From contig NZ_JBPGNY010000001.1 of NCBI RefSeq assembly GCF_051133435.1, positions 558,001 to 622,000 of the forward strand: a DNA stretch of 64,000 nt, written 5' to 3'. The first letter of the stretch is position 1; every line of letters starts with the position of its first letter. Below are positions 1 to 7,946 of this stretch, one piece after another. The stretch is from JAAYAO01 sp051133435 (GTDB lineage Bacteria; Actinomycetota; Actinomycetes; Propionibacteriales; Propionibacteriaceae). The notes under the pieces are model-generated. The model searched no databases and was not told the DNA's origin. It worked only from the letters and a program-made list of their open reading frames with translations. Made by a program: the position numbers and the translations under genes.

Positions 1-436
1 ACTCGTTCAACGACACCGCCGGGGCCGCCTCCCGCACCACGATGTTCACCCCCGGGCTGGTTCGCTTCAGGTGGGCGATGGCGCGCGGCAACAGCAGGTT
101 GGTGCCGGCAAGGTAGGCGCCGATATTGACCTCGCCGCGTTCGGCGGCGTCCACTTCGGCCAGATGGCGTACCGACTGCCGAAGCTGAGCCAGCACGGAT
201 CGGGCGTAATCGGTGAAGATCTCGCCGTAGCGGGTGGGGGTGAGCCCCTGCGCACCCCGTTCATACAGGCGAACACCCAACAGGGTCTCGATCTCGCGCA
301 GTGCGCGGCTGGCGGCCGGCTGGGTGATGCCGAGCGAAGCCGCCGCCGCAACCACCGAACCCTCACTGGACAGCGCAGCAACCAAGGACAGGTGTCTGAT
401 TTTCAGCGCACCGTCGAACAGGTTCGGTGTTTTCAT
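1..436 (-). CDS. LysR-family transcriptional regulator, 3' end cut by the window edge
   Basis: The first 145 residues of a LysR-type regulator are present; the rest lies beyond base 1. The N-terminus carries a winged helix-turn-helix (about residues 10-65) with the typical run ITQPAASRALREIE followed by LGVRLYER, and the start of the effector domain follows (GEVNIGAYLAG). The ATG at 434-436 is preceded on the minus strand by GGAAGG, a good ribosome site. It is divergent from the flavin reductase gene at 530, the usual arrangement for a LysR gene and its target. The effector is unknown. Confidence 0.88.
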   Translation of the reverse strand, partial: MKTPNLFDGALKIRHLSLVAALSSEGSVVAAAASLGITQPAASRALREIETLLGVRLYERGAQGLTPTRYGEIFTDYARSVLAQLRQSVRHLAEVDAAERGEVNIGAYLAGTNLLLPRAIAHLKRTSPGVNIVVREAAPAVSLNE

Positions 437-457
437 GGCGCCTTCCGAAAGGGTCAA

Positions 458-484
458 TTCACTCTTTTTCGTCCGACGAGTGAA
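458..484. promoter_or_regulatory. Inverted repeat in the lysR / flavin reductase divergent promoter
   Basis: TTCACTC (458-464) and GAGTGAA (478-484) form a perfect 7-bp inverted repeat with a 13-base spacer. It lies between the divergent starts at 436 and 530, where a LysR dimer would be expected to bind. Binding is inferred from position and symmetry only. Confidence 0.4.
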
Positions 485-516
485 ATCAGCCTAGCCCGAA
501 GCTTTGCCTCCAAAAC

Positions 517-522
517 TAGTCT
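517..522 (+). promoter_or_regulatory. -10 box TAGTCT for a probable leaderless mRNA
   Basis: TAGTCT lies 7 bases before the ATG at 530, and no ribosome-binding sequence is present. This spacing puts the transcription start at or next to the ATG, as in actinobacterial leaderless transcripts. Confidence 0.5.
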
Positions 523-529
523 GTAGCCC

Positions 530-1084
530 ATGATCCGTATCGCCATCATTGTCGGCAGCACCCGCCCCAATGCCCTCGGCGCCAAGGTCGGCGCCTGGGT
601 ACTCGAACAAGCCCAAGGACGCGACGACGCCGAATACGAGCTGATCAGCGTCGCCGATCAGCAACTCCCCCTGCTGGACGAGCCACTGCCGGCCGGCTCC
701 GGTGTTTATTCCCAGCCGCACACCAAAGCCTGGGCGGCCATCATCGACGCCTTCGACGGGTTCATCTTCGTGACCCCCGAGTACAACCACTCGGTGCCCG
801 GTGCGTTCAAGAACGCCTTCGACTTCCTCTACGGCGAATGGCGCGACAAGGCGGTGGGCTTCGTTTCCTACGGTGCCGCCGGAGGCGTGCGCGCGGCCGA
901 GCACTGGCGCGCGATCGTGGCCAACGCGCACATGTGGGACGTCCGCGGTCAGGTCACCGCCTTCCTCACCGACGACTTCACCGACGGCGAGTTCACTCCC
1001 CGTGATTTCCAGTTCGGAGCGATGGGCGAACTGCTCACCGAAGTGGTGACCACCGCCGATCGGGCCAAGCGCACCCGCAACTGA
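530..1084 (+). CDS. NADPH-dependent FMN reductase family protein
   Basis: A 184-residue flavodoxin-like protein of the NADPH-dependent FMN reductase family. The N-terminal strand followed by GSTRPN (residues 9-14) is the phosphate-binding loop for FMN, and PEYNHSVPG near residue 83 is the second family signature that packs on the flavin. The family reduces FMN, quinones, azo dyes or chromate with NAD(P)H in the cytoplasm; the substrate here cannot be told. The length is typical. The gene is divergent from the LysR gene, which may control it. It could supply reduced flavin to monooxygenases elsewhere, but nothing nearby ties it to them. Confidence 0.85.
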   Translation: MIRIAIIVGSTRPNALGAKVGAWVLEQAQGRDDAEYELISVADQQLPLLDEPLPAGSGVYSQPHTKAWAAIIDAFDGFIFVTPEYNHSVPGAFKNAFDFLYGEWRDKAVGFVSYGAAGGVRAAEHWRAIVANAHMWDVRGQVTAFLTDDFTDGEFTPRDFQFGAMGELLTEVVTTADRAKRTRN

Positions 1085-1172
1085 GGCGCCCCGGAATTTG
1101 ACTACAGCGTGTAACTCATACAGGCCGATAAGTGACCGGGGGGGTGGGGCCGGAGCCACCCCCCGCGTCGCG

Positions 1173-1178
1173 TAACTT
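1173..1178 (+). promoter_or_regulatory. -10 box TAACTT supporting a leaderless start at 1186
   Basis: TAACTT ends 7 bases before the ATG at 1186, with no Shine-Dalgarno sequence between. This supports 1186 rather than the in-frame upstream start at 1132 as the true N-terminus of the mutarotase. Confidence 0.5.
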
Positions 1179-1185
1179 CAACGGT

Positions 1186-2040
1186 ATGGATCTGCCTGAC
1201 ATTTCCGGGCTGACGCTGGCCGAGGGCCGCGGCGGCCTGCCGAAGCTCGATATCGACGTACCCGGCGGCACTGCGGAGTTGTACCTGCAGGGCGCGCACC
1301 TGACCAGTTGGATCCCCACCGGGCACGACCCGGTGTTGTGGGTCGCCGATCATGCCGAATTCGCCGAGGGCAAGGCGATTCGCGGCGGCGTCCCGCTCTG
1401 TTTTCCGTGGTTCGGCCCCGGCCCGGACGGCAACATGCGACCCTCGCACGGCTTCGCCCGGGTCACTCCCTGGCGGGTGATCTCGGCCGCGCGCAACGGT
1501 GACACGGTGTCGGTGACCCTGGAGTTCACCCATGCCGACGCCGTGGGCCGCCCCGGCCACGAGCTGTGGCCCGCGGACTTCCGGGCCCGCTACCGGGTCG
1601 ATGTGTCCGACACCCTGACGATGACTCTGGAGGTCGACCCGCCGACCCCGCAGGCCCAGGCCGCCCTGCACACCTACCTGCAGGTCGGTGACGTGCGTCG
1701 GGTGCAGGTCGAGGGCATGGACCATCAGGACGTGATCGACAAGGTCACCGGCGACACCGGCACCCACCACGGGATGGTGACCTTCGAGGGCGAAACCGAC
1801 CGGATCTTCCAGACCGCCAACGAGGCCGTGGTGCACGACCCGGTGTTGGGCCGCAAGATCGTGATCGAGAAATCCGGCTCCCCGCAGACCGTGGTCTGGA
1901 ACCCGGGGGCCGATCGGGCCGCCGCACTGCCCGACATGGGTGACGACGAGTGGACCGGTTTCGTCTGCGTGGAGGCGGCCAACCTCGTCCAACTGGTACG
2001 GCTGTGCAGCCGGTTGAGCGTCACCCGGAGTGAGGCATGA
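1186..2040 (+). CDS. D-hexose-6-phosphate mutarotase (YeaD-like aldose 1-epimerase family)
   Basis: A 284-residue beta-sandwich protein of the aldose-1-epimerase superfamily, glucose-6-phosphate 1-epimerase branch. Family marks include YLQGAHLTSW near residue 27, IRGGVPLCFPWFG near residue 65 with an arginine expected to contact phosphate, and the SHGFAR histidine near residue 88. It interconverts alpha and beta anomers of hexose 6-phosphates in the cytoplasm. The downstream serB gene overlaps the stop codon by 4 bases (ATGA), so the two are co-translated. I chose the start at 1186 because the protein then begins just before its first conserved strand and sits behind a -10 box. Confidence 0.88.
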   Translation: MDLPDISGLTLAEGRGGLPKLDIDVPGGTAELYLQGAHLTSWIPTGHDPVLWVADHAEFAEGKAIRGGVPLCFPWFGPGPDGNMRPSHGFARVTPWRVISAARNGDTVSVTLEFTHADAVGRPGHELWPADFRARYRVDVSDTLTMTLEVDPPTPQAQAALHTYLQVGDVRRVQVEGMDHQDVIDKVTGDTGTHHGMVTFEGETDRIFQTANEAVVHDPVLGRKIVIEKSGSPQTVVWNPGADRAAALPDMGDDEWTGFVCVEAANLVQLVRLCSRLSVTRSEA

Positions 2041-2906
2041 CCCGCCGGGTCTCGGTGGCCTTCGCCGAGGCCCATCCGGCCCTGGGCGAGGTCGCCACGG
2101 TGTTGGGCAGCGACATCGACGGGGGCCGCAGCACCGACCGCTGGACCGCGGCCCGGTTCACCGGTGATTTCACCGACCCGGCCGTCGCCGCGGCCCGAGG
2201 GTTGGTGACCGACAACGGCGGGGCCTTCCTGGAACTGCCGGAATCCCTGGCCGGCCCCGGCCCGGGGTTGCTGGTCTCCGATGTCGACTCCACCCTGATC
2301 ACCTCCGAGGTGATCGAGTTGATCGCCGACTACGCCGGTACCCGCGACGAGGTGGCCGAAGTCACCGAACGGGCGATGCGCGGCGAACTCGACTTCGCCG
2401 CGAGCCTGACCGCCCGGGTGGCCACGCTGGCCGGGGTTCCCGAAACCGTGTTCGCCGAGGTGCTGGAACAGGTCGAGTTCAGCCCCGGCGCCCGGGAGCT
2501 GGCCGCCGCCCTGCACCTGGCCGGGTGGACCTTCGGGCTCGTCTCGGGCGGATTCACCGAGGTGGTCGCCGGTCTGGCCTGCCAACTCGACATCACCCAC
2601 TACGTGGCGAACCGGCTGGAGGTCGCCGACGGGGTGCTCACCGGACGGGTCAGCGGTGACATCGTCACCGGCAGCACCAAAGCGGCGATGCTGCGGCAGT
2701 GGGCCGAGGAGCTCGGCATCGACCCGGCCCGCACCGTGGCCGTGGGTGATGGCGCCAACGATCTGGAGATGATGTCGAAGGCCGCGATCGGTTTCGCCTA
2801 TCGCGCCAAGCCGATCGTCGCCGAACAGGCCACCGCCCGGATCGACTTTCCGGCCCTGGATGTGATCGCCGAGCTGCTGGGCCTGGAACCCGAACGACGG
2901 TTGTGA
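2037..2906 (+). CDS. serB: Phosphoserine phosphatase
   Basis: A 289-residue HAD-superfamily phosphatase that removes phosphate from L-3-phosphoserine in the last step of serine synthesis. Motif I is DVDST (Asp82 nucleophile, Asp84 acid/base), followed by the substrate-capping segment; SGGFTEVV holds motif II serine; GDGANDLEMM near residue 238 is motif IV with the magnesium aspartates. The N-terminal 75 residues precede the catalytic core, as in SerB proteins with an ACT-like regulatory region, though I do not see a clear ACT signature. The start overlaps the mutarotase stop (ATGA). Confidence 0.92.
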   Translation: MTRRVSVAFAEAHPALGEVATVLGSDIDGGRSTDRWTAARFTGDFTDPAVAAARGLVTDNGGAFLELPESLAGPGPGLLVSDVDSTLITSEVIELIADYAGTRDEVAEVTERAMRGELDFAASLTARVATLAGVPETVFAEVLEQVEFSPGARELAAALHLAGWTFGLVSGGFTEVVAGLACQLDITHYVANRLEVADGVLTGRVSGDIVTGSTKAAMLRQWAEELGIDPARTVAVGDGANDLEMMSKAAIGFAYRAKPIVAEQATARIDFPALDVIAELLGLEPERRL

Positions 2907-2928
2907 CCTGATCGGACGTCCCGATCGA

Positions 2929-2934
2929 TAGGCT
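2929..2934 (+). promoter_or_regulatory. -10 box TAGGCT for a probable leaderless treY mRNA
   Basis: TAGGCT ends 6 bases before the treY ATG at 2941, and the six bases between are CGGGGC. The position fits a leaderless transcript, so treY would have its own promoter despite following serB by only 34 bases. Confidence 0.55.
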
Positions 2935-2940
2935 CGGGGC

Positions 2941-5262
2941 ATGGCTACGCCGACCTCCACCTACCGCTTGCAGATCCGTCCCGGTTTCACCCTGCACGAC
3001 GCAGCCGAACTGGTGCCCTACCTGGCCCGGATCGGCGTCGGCGCGGTGTATCTGTCGCCGATTCTGACCTCCACCACCGGCTCGGACCACGGCTACGACA
3101 TCGTCGACCCGACCGCGATCGACCCCCAGCGCGGTGGCGAGGACGGTTGGCGGGCACTGCGTGACGCCGCGGCGGAAGCCGGGCTCGGCATCGTGATCGA
3201 CATCGTGCCGAACCACCTCGGGGTGGGCACGCCGGTCGAGAACCCGTCCTGGTGGAGTGTGTTGCGGGAAGGACGCAACTCGCCCTATGCCGACTGGTAC
3301 GACATCAACTGGGCGCGCGGCCCGATCCTGCTGCCGGTGCTCGGCGATGAGGTCTCGGCCGAGGACTTCGCCATCGAGGGCGACGAACTGCACTACCACG
3401 AGCATCGCTTTCCGCTGGCCGAAGGCAGCCACGACGCCGGCATGCCACTGTCGGATGTGCTCGATCGGCAGCACTACCGCCTGATCAACTGGCGCGAGGG
3501 CAACGAGGAACTGACCTACCGCCGCTTCTTCGCCGTCGCGGAACTTGCCGGGGTGCGGGTCGAGGATCCGGAAGTCTTCGAGGCCACCCACGCCAAGATC
3601 ATCGAGCTGTTGAGCGATGAGACCGTGGTGGGGGTACGGGTGGATCATCCCGATGGCTTGGTCTCCCCCGGTGATTACTTGGCCCGGCTGCGCGAGCGGG
3701 CCGGGCAGCACCGCTGGCTGACCGCCGAGAAGATCGTCGAACCCGGTGAGGAATTGCCCGAATGGCCTATCGCCGGCACCACCGGTTATGACGCGATGCG
3801 CGAGGTCTGCCAGGTCTTGATCGACCCCTCCGATGAGCCGGATTTCAATCGTCTCTACCGCGACCTGACCGGGGACGAGCAGGACCTGCACACCCACGTA
3901 CTGGACGGCAAGCGCCAGGCCGCGCGCGAACTGCTGCCCACCGAGGCCCGCCGGATCGCCACCCTGGTCGCCGGCGGTGAGGACACCGACCGCGCCGCGA
4001 TGCACCGTGACCGGCTGGTCGAGGCCCTCGGTGAGTTGGCCGCGCACGTGCCGGTGTACCGCACCTACCTGCCCTTCGGGCGGCAGAACCTGACCACCGC
4101 GGCCGAGGGCGCCAAGGCGGCGCGGCCCGATCTGACCGACGAGGTCGACGAGATCGTGGCCGCGGTCGGTGAGGTCGGCACCGAGGCCCAGGTGCGATTC
4201 GAGCAGTTCAGCGGCGCGGTGATGGCCAAGGGTGTCGAGGACACCGCCTGGTACCGCTACAGCCGCTTCGTCGCGCTGAACGAGGTCGGCGGGGAGCCGG
4301 ATCGGTTCGGGATCGGGGTGGAGGATTTCCATCGCCTGCAACAAGCCCGGCTGCGGGATTGGCCCGAATCGATGACCTCGATGTCGACCCACGACACCAA
4401 ACGCGGTGAGGACGTCCGGGCCCGGCTGGCGGTGCTCAGTGAGATCGACCGGCCCTGGGAGGATTTCGCCGCGGCCTTCATGGCCCGCAGTCGGGTGCCC
4501 GACCGCCGGTTCGGGTATCTGATGGCCCAGACCCTGGTGGCGGCCGGTTCGATCGAATGTGAACGGATGCACGCCTATGCCGAGAAGGCGATGCGGGAGG
4601 CGGCCACCGGCACCCGGTGGACCGATCCCGACCCGCACTTCGAGGCGACCGTGCACGCGCTGGTCGACGAGGCCTACGAGGACCCCGATCTGCGCGATGC
4701 GTTGGCCCGGATGTGGGTGGTGCTGGAACAGCCCGGTTGGAGCAACACCCTGGCCCAGAAGGTGCTGCAGTTGACCATGCCCGGGGTGCCGGATGTGTAT
4801 CAGGGCACCGAACTGTGGGACAACGCCCTGGTCGACCCCGACAACCGTCGTCCGGTGAACTTCGCCGACCGGGCCTCACGTCTGGATTGGATCGAGGACG
4901 CGGTCGGACGGGGCGAGGAACCGCCCCCGGTGGACGCCTCGGGCAACGCCAAACTGTGGATCACCGCCCAAACCCTGCGCACCCGACGCGACCATGCCGA
5001 TAAGTTCACCGGTTACACCCCGGTGCGGGCCGAGGGCCCGGGCACCGACCATCTGATCGGGTTCGATCGGGGCGGGGTGATCACCTTGGCCACCCGGTTG
5101 CCCTATCGGCTGGCAGCGGCCGGTGGCTGGTGCGAGAGCGCGATCACCCTGGACGGCACCTGGCGCGATGTGTTCTCGGGCCACGAGTGGTCGGGCAGGG
5201 TGCAGCTGAAGGATCTGCTGCACCACTACCCGGTCAGCCTGCTGGTCAGTTCTGCGAGCTGA
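2941..5262 (+). CDS. treY: Malto-oligosyltrehalose synthase
   Basis: A 773-residue GH13 enzyme that rearranges the reducing-end alpha-1,4 bond of maltodextrins to alpha-1,1, giving maltooligosyl trehalose. Family marks in order: TYRLQ at the N-terminus, GSDHGYD near residue 46 (conserved region I), VRVDHPDGL near residue 232 with the nucleophile aspartate, TAEKIVEPGE with the acid/base glutamate, STHDTKR near residue 482, and PGVPDVYQG near the C-terminal barrel edge. The length matches TreY proteins. The partners treZ and treX are not in the window. The 3' end overlaps the convergent ltp2 gene by 17 bases. Confidence 0.95.
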   Translation: MATPTSTYRLQIRPGFTLHDAAELVPYLARIGVGAVYLSPILTSTTGSDHGYDIVDPTAIDPQRGGEDGWRALRDAAAEAGLGIVIDIVPNHLGVGTPVENPSWWSVLREGRNSPYADWYDINWARGPILLPVLGDEVSAEDFAIEGDELHYHEHRFPLAEGSHDAGMPLSDVLDRQHYRLINWREGNEELTYRRFFAVAELAGVRVEDPEVFEATHAKIIELLSDETVVGVRVDHPDGLVSPGDYLARLRERAGQHRWLTAEKIVEPGEELPEWPIAGTTGYDAMREVCQVLIDPSDEPDFNRLYRDLTGDEQDLHTHVLDGKRQAARELLPTEARRIATLVAGGEDTDRAAMHRDRLVEALGELAAHVPVYRTYLPFGRQNLTTAAEGAKAARPDLTDEVDEIVAAVGEVGTEAQVRFEQFSGAVMAKGVEDTAWYRYSRFVALNEVGGEPDRFGIGVEDFHRLQQARLRDWPESMTSMSTHDTKRGEDVRARLAVLSEIDRPWEDFAAAFMARSRVPDRRFGYLMAQTLVAAGSIECERMHAYAEKAMREAATGTRWTDPDPHFEATVHALVDEAYEDPDLRDALARMWVVLEQPGWSNTLAQKVLQLTMPGVPDVYQGTELWDNALVDPDNRRPVNFADRASRLDWIEDAVGRGEEPPPVDASGNAKLWITAQTLRTRRDHADKFTGYTPVRAEGPGTDHLIGFDRGGVITLATRLPYRLAAAGGWCESAITLDGTWRDVFSGHEWSGRVQLKDLLHHYPVSLLVSSAS

Positions 5263-6421
5263 GCACCAAACCACTGGTCGGCACGCCGGTGCCGGCGGTG
5301 ACCACCACATCGTCGATCGTGCCGGGCTGGTTCACCGACTCGCCACGAATCAGCCGCACGGCCTCGGCGATGCCGTTCATGCCGTGCAGGTAGGCCTCGC
5401 CGAGCTGGCCACCGTGGGTGTTCAGCGGCAGCTTGCCGTCGAGTTCCAGGTGTCCGTCGGCGATGAAGTCCTTGGCCTCACCGCGTCGGCAGAAGCCGAG
5501 TTCCTCGAGCTGGGTGAGCACGAACGGGGTGAAGTGGTCGTACAGAATCGCCGCGTCCATGTCGTCGGGGGTGCGCCCGCTCTGCTGCCACAGTTGGTCG
5601 GCGACCAGCTTCATCTCCGGCAGACCGGTGATCGAGGGCCGGTAGTAGGAGGTCATCATCAGCTGATCCTCGGCGATGCCCTGGGAGGCACCGGTGACCC
5701 AGGCCGGCTTGTTCTTCAGATCCTTGGCCCGCTCGGCCGAGACCACCACCAGAGCCTGCCCGCCGTCGGTCTCCTGGCAGCAGTCCAGCAGATGCAGGGG
5801 TTCGGCGATCCAGCGGGAGTTCTGGTGATCCTCGATAGTGATCGGGCGCTCGTAGAACCAGGCGTTCGGGTTGTTAGCCGCGTGTTTGCGGTCGATCACC
5901 GCGATCTGCCCGAAGTCGGTCGAGGCCGCACCGTATTCGTGCATGTAGCGGCGGGCGTTCATCGCCACCCATTGCGCCGGGGTGGACAGCCCGTAGGGCG
6001 TCATCCAGGAGTACGCGGCCCGGTCGGCCGAGACGTCCATCGGACGGTCGGCCTGGCCGAGCCCGAAACGCATTCCGGAGCGTTCGTTGAACGCCCGCCA
6101 GCACACCACCACATCGGCCAGGCCGGCGGTGATCGCCGCGGCGGCATGGGCGACGGTGCCACAGGCGGCGCCACCACCGTGAGCGACCCGGGAGAAGAAG
6201 GTCTGCTCCTTGATGCCGATGCTGCGGGCGATCTGGATCTCGGAGCTGGACTCCATGGTGAAGCTCACCATGCCGTTCACCTCGGACGGGTGAATGCCGG
6301 CATCGTCCAGGGCGGCGAGCACCGACTCACAGGCCAGTTGCAGTTCGCTGCGGCCCGAGGCCTTGGAAAACTCGGTCGCGCCGATCCCGACGATCGCGCT
6401 GGTTCCCGAAATCGCGCTCAT
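5246..6421 (-). CDS. ltp2: Ltp2-type steroid side-chain retro-aldolase (thiolase fold)
   Basis: A 391-residue thiolase-superfamily lipid-transfer-type protein matching Ltp2, which in sterol catabolism performs a retro-aldol cleavage of the 17-hydroxy-20-oyl-CoA intermediate, releasing propionyl-CoA and the 17-keto steroid. Its known partner is the DUF35 domain of ChsH2, encoded three genes upstream. Visible marks: ATEFSKASGRS near the N-terminus, GGGAACGTVAHAA near residue 87, DHFTPFVLTQLEELGFC near residue 295 and NTHGGQLGEAYLHG near residue 335. It is the last gene of the igr-like operon and overlaps chsH1 by 4 bases (ATGA). Assignment rests on fold plus operon content. Confidence 0.85.
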   Translation of the reverse strand: MSAISGTSAIVGIGATEFSKASGRSELQLACESVLAALDDAGIHPSEVNGMVSFTMESSSEIQIARSIGIKEQTFFSRVAHGGGAACGTVAHAAAAITAGLADVVVCWRAFNERSGMRFGLGQADRPMDVSADRAAYSWMTPYGLSTPAQWVAMNARRYMHEYGAASTDFGQIAVIDRKHAANNPNAWFYERPITIEDHQNSRWIAEPLHLLDCCQETDGGQALVVVSAERAKDLKNKPAWVTGASQGIAEDQLMMTSYYRPSITGLPEMKLVADQLWQQSGRTPDDMDAAILYDHFTPFVLTQLEELGFCRRGEAKDFIADGHLELDGKLPLNTHGGQLGEAYLHGMNGIAEAVRLIRGESVNQPGTIDDVVVTAGTGVPTSGLVLSSQN

Positions 6422-6837
6422 CGAGACACCTCCGGAAGTTCGATGGTTGCGGTACCGGAGAGGTGGTTGCCGAGGCTGTTCGCCCCGACCACCTCCAGGT
6501 CGATGGTGCGGGCCTGTTCGTCCTTGGCCAGCACCTTGCCCTTCATGGTCATGGTGTCCCCGGGGTAGTTGGACACCCCGAGACGGATCTTCACCCGCTT
6601 GACCCGGGCATTCGGCCCGGCCCAGGCGGTCACGTAGCGGTCGACCATCCCGTTGCTGGTGAGGATGTTCATGAAGATGTCCTTCGAGCCGCGTTCCACC
6701 GCGAGCACCGGGTCGTGGTGGACGTCCTGGTAGTCGCGGCTGGCCAGCGCGGTGGCGATGATCAGGGTGCGGGTGATCTCGATCGGATCCTCGGGCAGCG
6801 TGTCGCCCACCTGCACCGTGTCGAAGTCGATGCTCAC
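6418..6837 (-). CDS. chsH1: MaoC-like hydratase subunit ChsH1
   Basis: A 139-residue single-hotdog MaoC protein matching the ChsH1 half of the ChsH1-ChsH2 steroid enoyl-CoA hydratase. This complex adds water to the three-carbon side-chain enoyl-CoA to give the 17-hydroxy substrate for Ltp2. ATALASRDYQDVHHDP near residue 29 is the MaoC active-site strand-turn, with Asp and His in the hydratase-2 position; SNGMVDRYVTAWAG lies in the central helix region. The start overlaps the chsE1 stop by 4 bases and the stop overlaps ltp2, so the three are translationally coupled. Confidence 0.87.
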   Translation of the reverse strand: MSIDFDTVQVGDTLPEDPIEITRTLIIATALASRDYQDVHHDPVLAVERGSKDIFMNILTSNGMVDRYVTAWAGPNARVKRVKIRLGVSNYPGDTMTMKGKVLAKDEQARTIDLEVVGANSLGNHLSGTATIELPEVSR

Positions 6838-7946
6838 GAGGTCACCTCCTCGGCGGCGAGCAACTCACCCAGGTCGGCCAGCGCGGCGGCAGCGCCGCCG
6901 AGGGTGCCCGAGATCTGCTTGCCCCACAGGAAGTTGCGGTGCACCGGGTAGTCGACGTCCACGCCGATACCACCGTGCAGGTGCTGGACGCGGTGCACCA
7001 CGTCCAGACCACCCTGGTCACACCACCACTTGGCCACCAGGACGGCCCGGTCGGCGCTGTCCTCGTTGTTCTCCAGGGCGGTGATGGCCTCCCAGAGGGT
7101 GACCCGCATCGCGTCGATGTCGATCCAGCAGTCGGCCAACTGGTGCTGGACGGCCTGGAAGGTGCCCAGCGGACGGCCGAACTGTTCGCGTTCCCGCAGG
7201 TAGTCGGCGGCCAGGGTGAGGGCCCCGTCGGCCACGCCCACCTGGATCGCGGCCAGGGCCAGCGAGGACAGGGTGATCGCGCGGCGGACCGCCACCCCGT
7301 CGGTCTGCCCCAGCAGGGTGGCCGGGGCGTCGGTGAGGGTCAGATTGCCGGCCCGGTCGTGGGTGGTGGTGTGGGTGTACTCCCACGCCACGCCCGTCCC
7401 GTCGGCCTCGACCAGGAACAGGCCGGTGCCCTGGTCGGCAACCCGGGCGCTGACCAGCACACCGGCCGCACCGGCCGGGGTCGGCACGATCGCCTTCTCA
7501 CCGGTGAGCACCCACTGCTCGCCCTCGCGGCGAGCGGTGGTCTGCGGGTCGGCCGGTTCCTGAGCACCGAACTCCTCCAGGGCGATGGTGAGCCGGGCGG
7601 TGCCCTCGGCCAGAGCGGGCAACTGCTCCCGCTGGGTGTCGTCGCCGAACTGCTCGACCAGCAGGGCCGAGACCATCGCGCTCCACAACGGAGCCGGCGC
7701 CACGGTGCGGCCCTGTTCCTCCAGCAGCGCGGCCATGCCGTGCAACCCGAGGTCGGAACCGCCGGCGTCCTCGCCGAGGGCCACGCCGACCAGGCCGGCC
7801 TCGGTCAGGGACTTCCAGAGCTTCTCGTCGGTGCGCGACTCGGTGTTCTCGATCGCGCGCACCTGGTCGACGGTCGCTCGGTCGGTCAGGATCTCGCGGG
7901 CCAGGTCGGCAACGTCCTGGACGCTTTCGTCACGGTTGAAGTCCAT
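6834..7946 (-). CDS. chsE1: Acyl-CoA dehydrogenase subunit ChsE1 (FadE28-like)
   Basis: A 370-residue acyl-CoA dehydrogenase fold of the FadE28 type, one half of the ChsE1-ChsE2 heterotetramer that oxidises the three-carbon sterol side-chain CoA ester. REREQFGRPLGTFQAVQHQLAD near residue 260 is the FAD-contact helix, and HLHGGIGVDVDYPVHR near residue 325 is the C-terminal family motif. In such heteromers the catalytic glutamate is in the partner subunit. The start at 7946 lies inside a TGATG overlap with chsH2. In Mycobacterium tuberculosis fadE28 precedes fadE29; here it sits between chsH2 and chsH1. Confidence 0.85.
   Translation of the reverse strand: MDFNRDESVQDVADLAREILTDRATVDQVRAIENTESRTDEKLWKSLTEAGLVGVALGEDAGGSDLGLHGMAALLEEQGRTVAPAPLWSAMVSALLVEQFGDDTQREQLPALAEGTARLTIALEEFGAQEPADPQTTARREGEQWVLTGEKAIVPTPAGAAGVLVSARVADQGTGLFLVEADGTGVAWEYTHTTTHDRAGNLTLTDAPATLLGQTDGVAVRRAITLSSLALAAIQVGVADGALTLAADYLREREQFGRPLGTFQAVQHQLADCWIDIDAMRVTLWEAITALENNEDSADRAVLVAKWWCDQGGLDVVHRVQHLHGGIGVDVDYPVHRNFLWGKQISGTLGGAAAALADLGELLAAEEVTS

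Noticed and set aside
1132..1185. Upstream start at 1132 for the mutarotase
   Set aside because: The extra 18 residues are unlike the family, and a -10 box lies between this start and 1186.
2665..4656. 663-codon minus-strand frame opposite treY
   Set aside because: It overlaps treY and serB, whose motifs are unmistakable. Its composition is that of a shadow frame.
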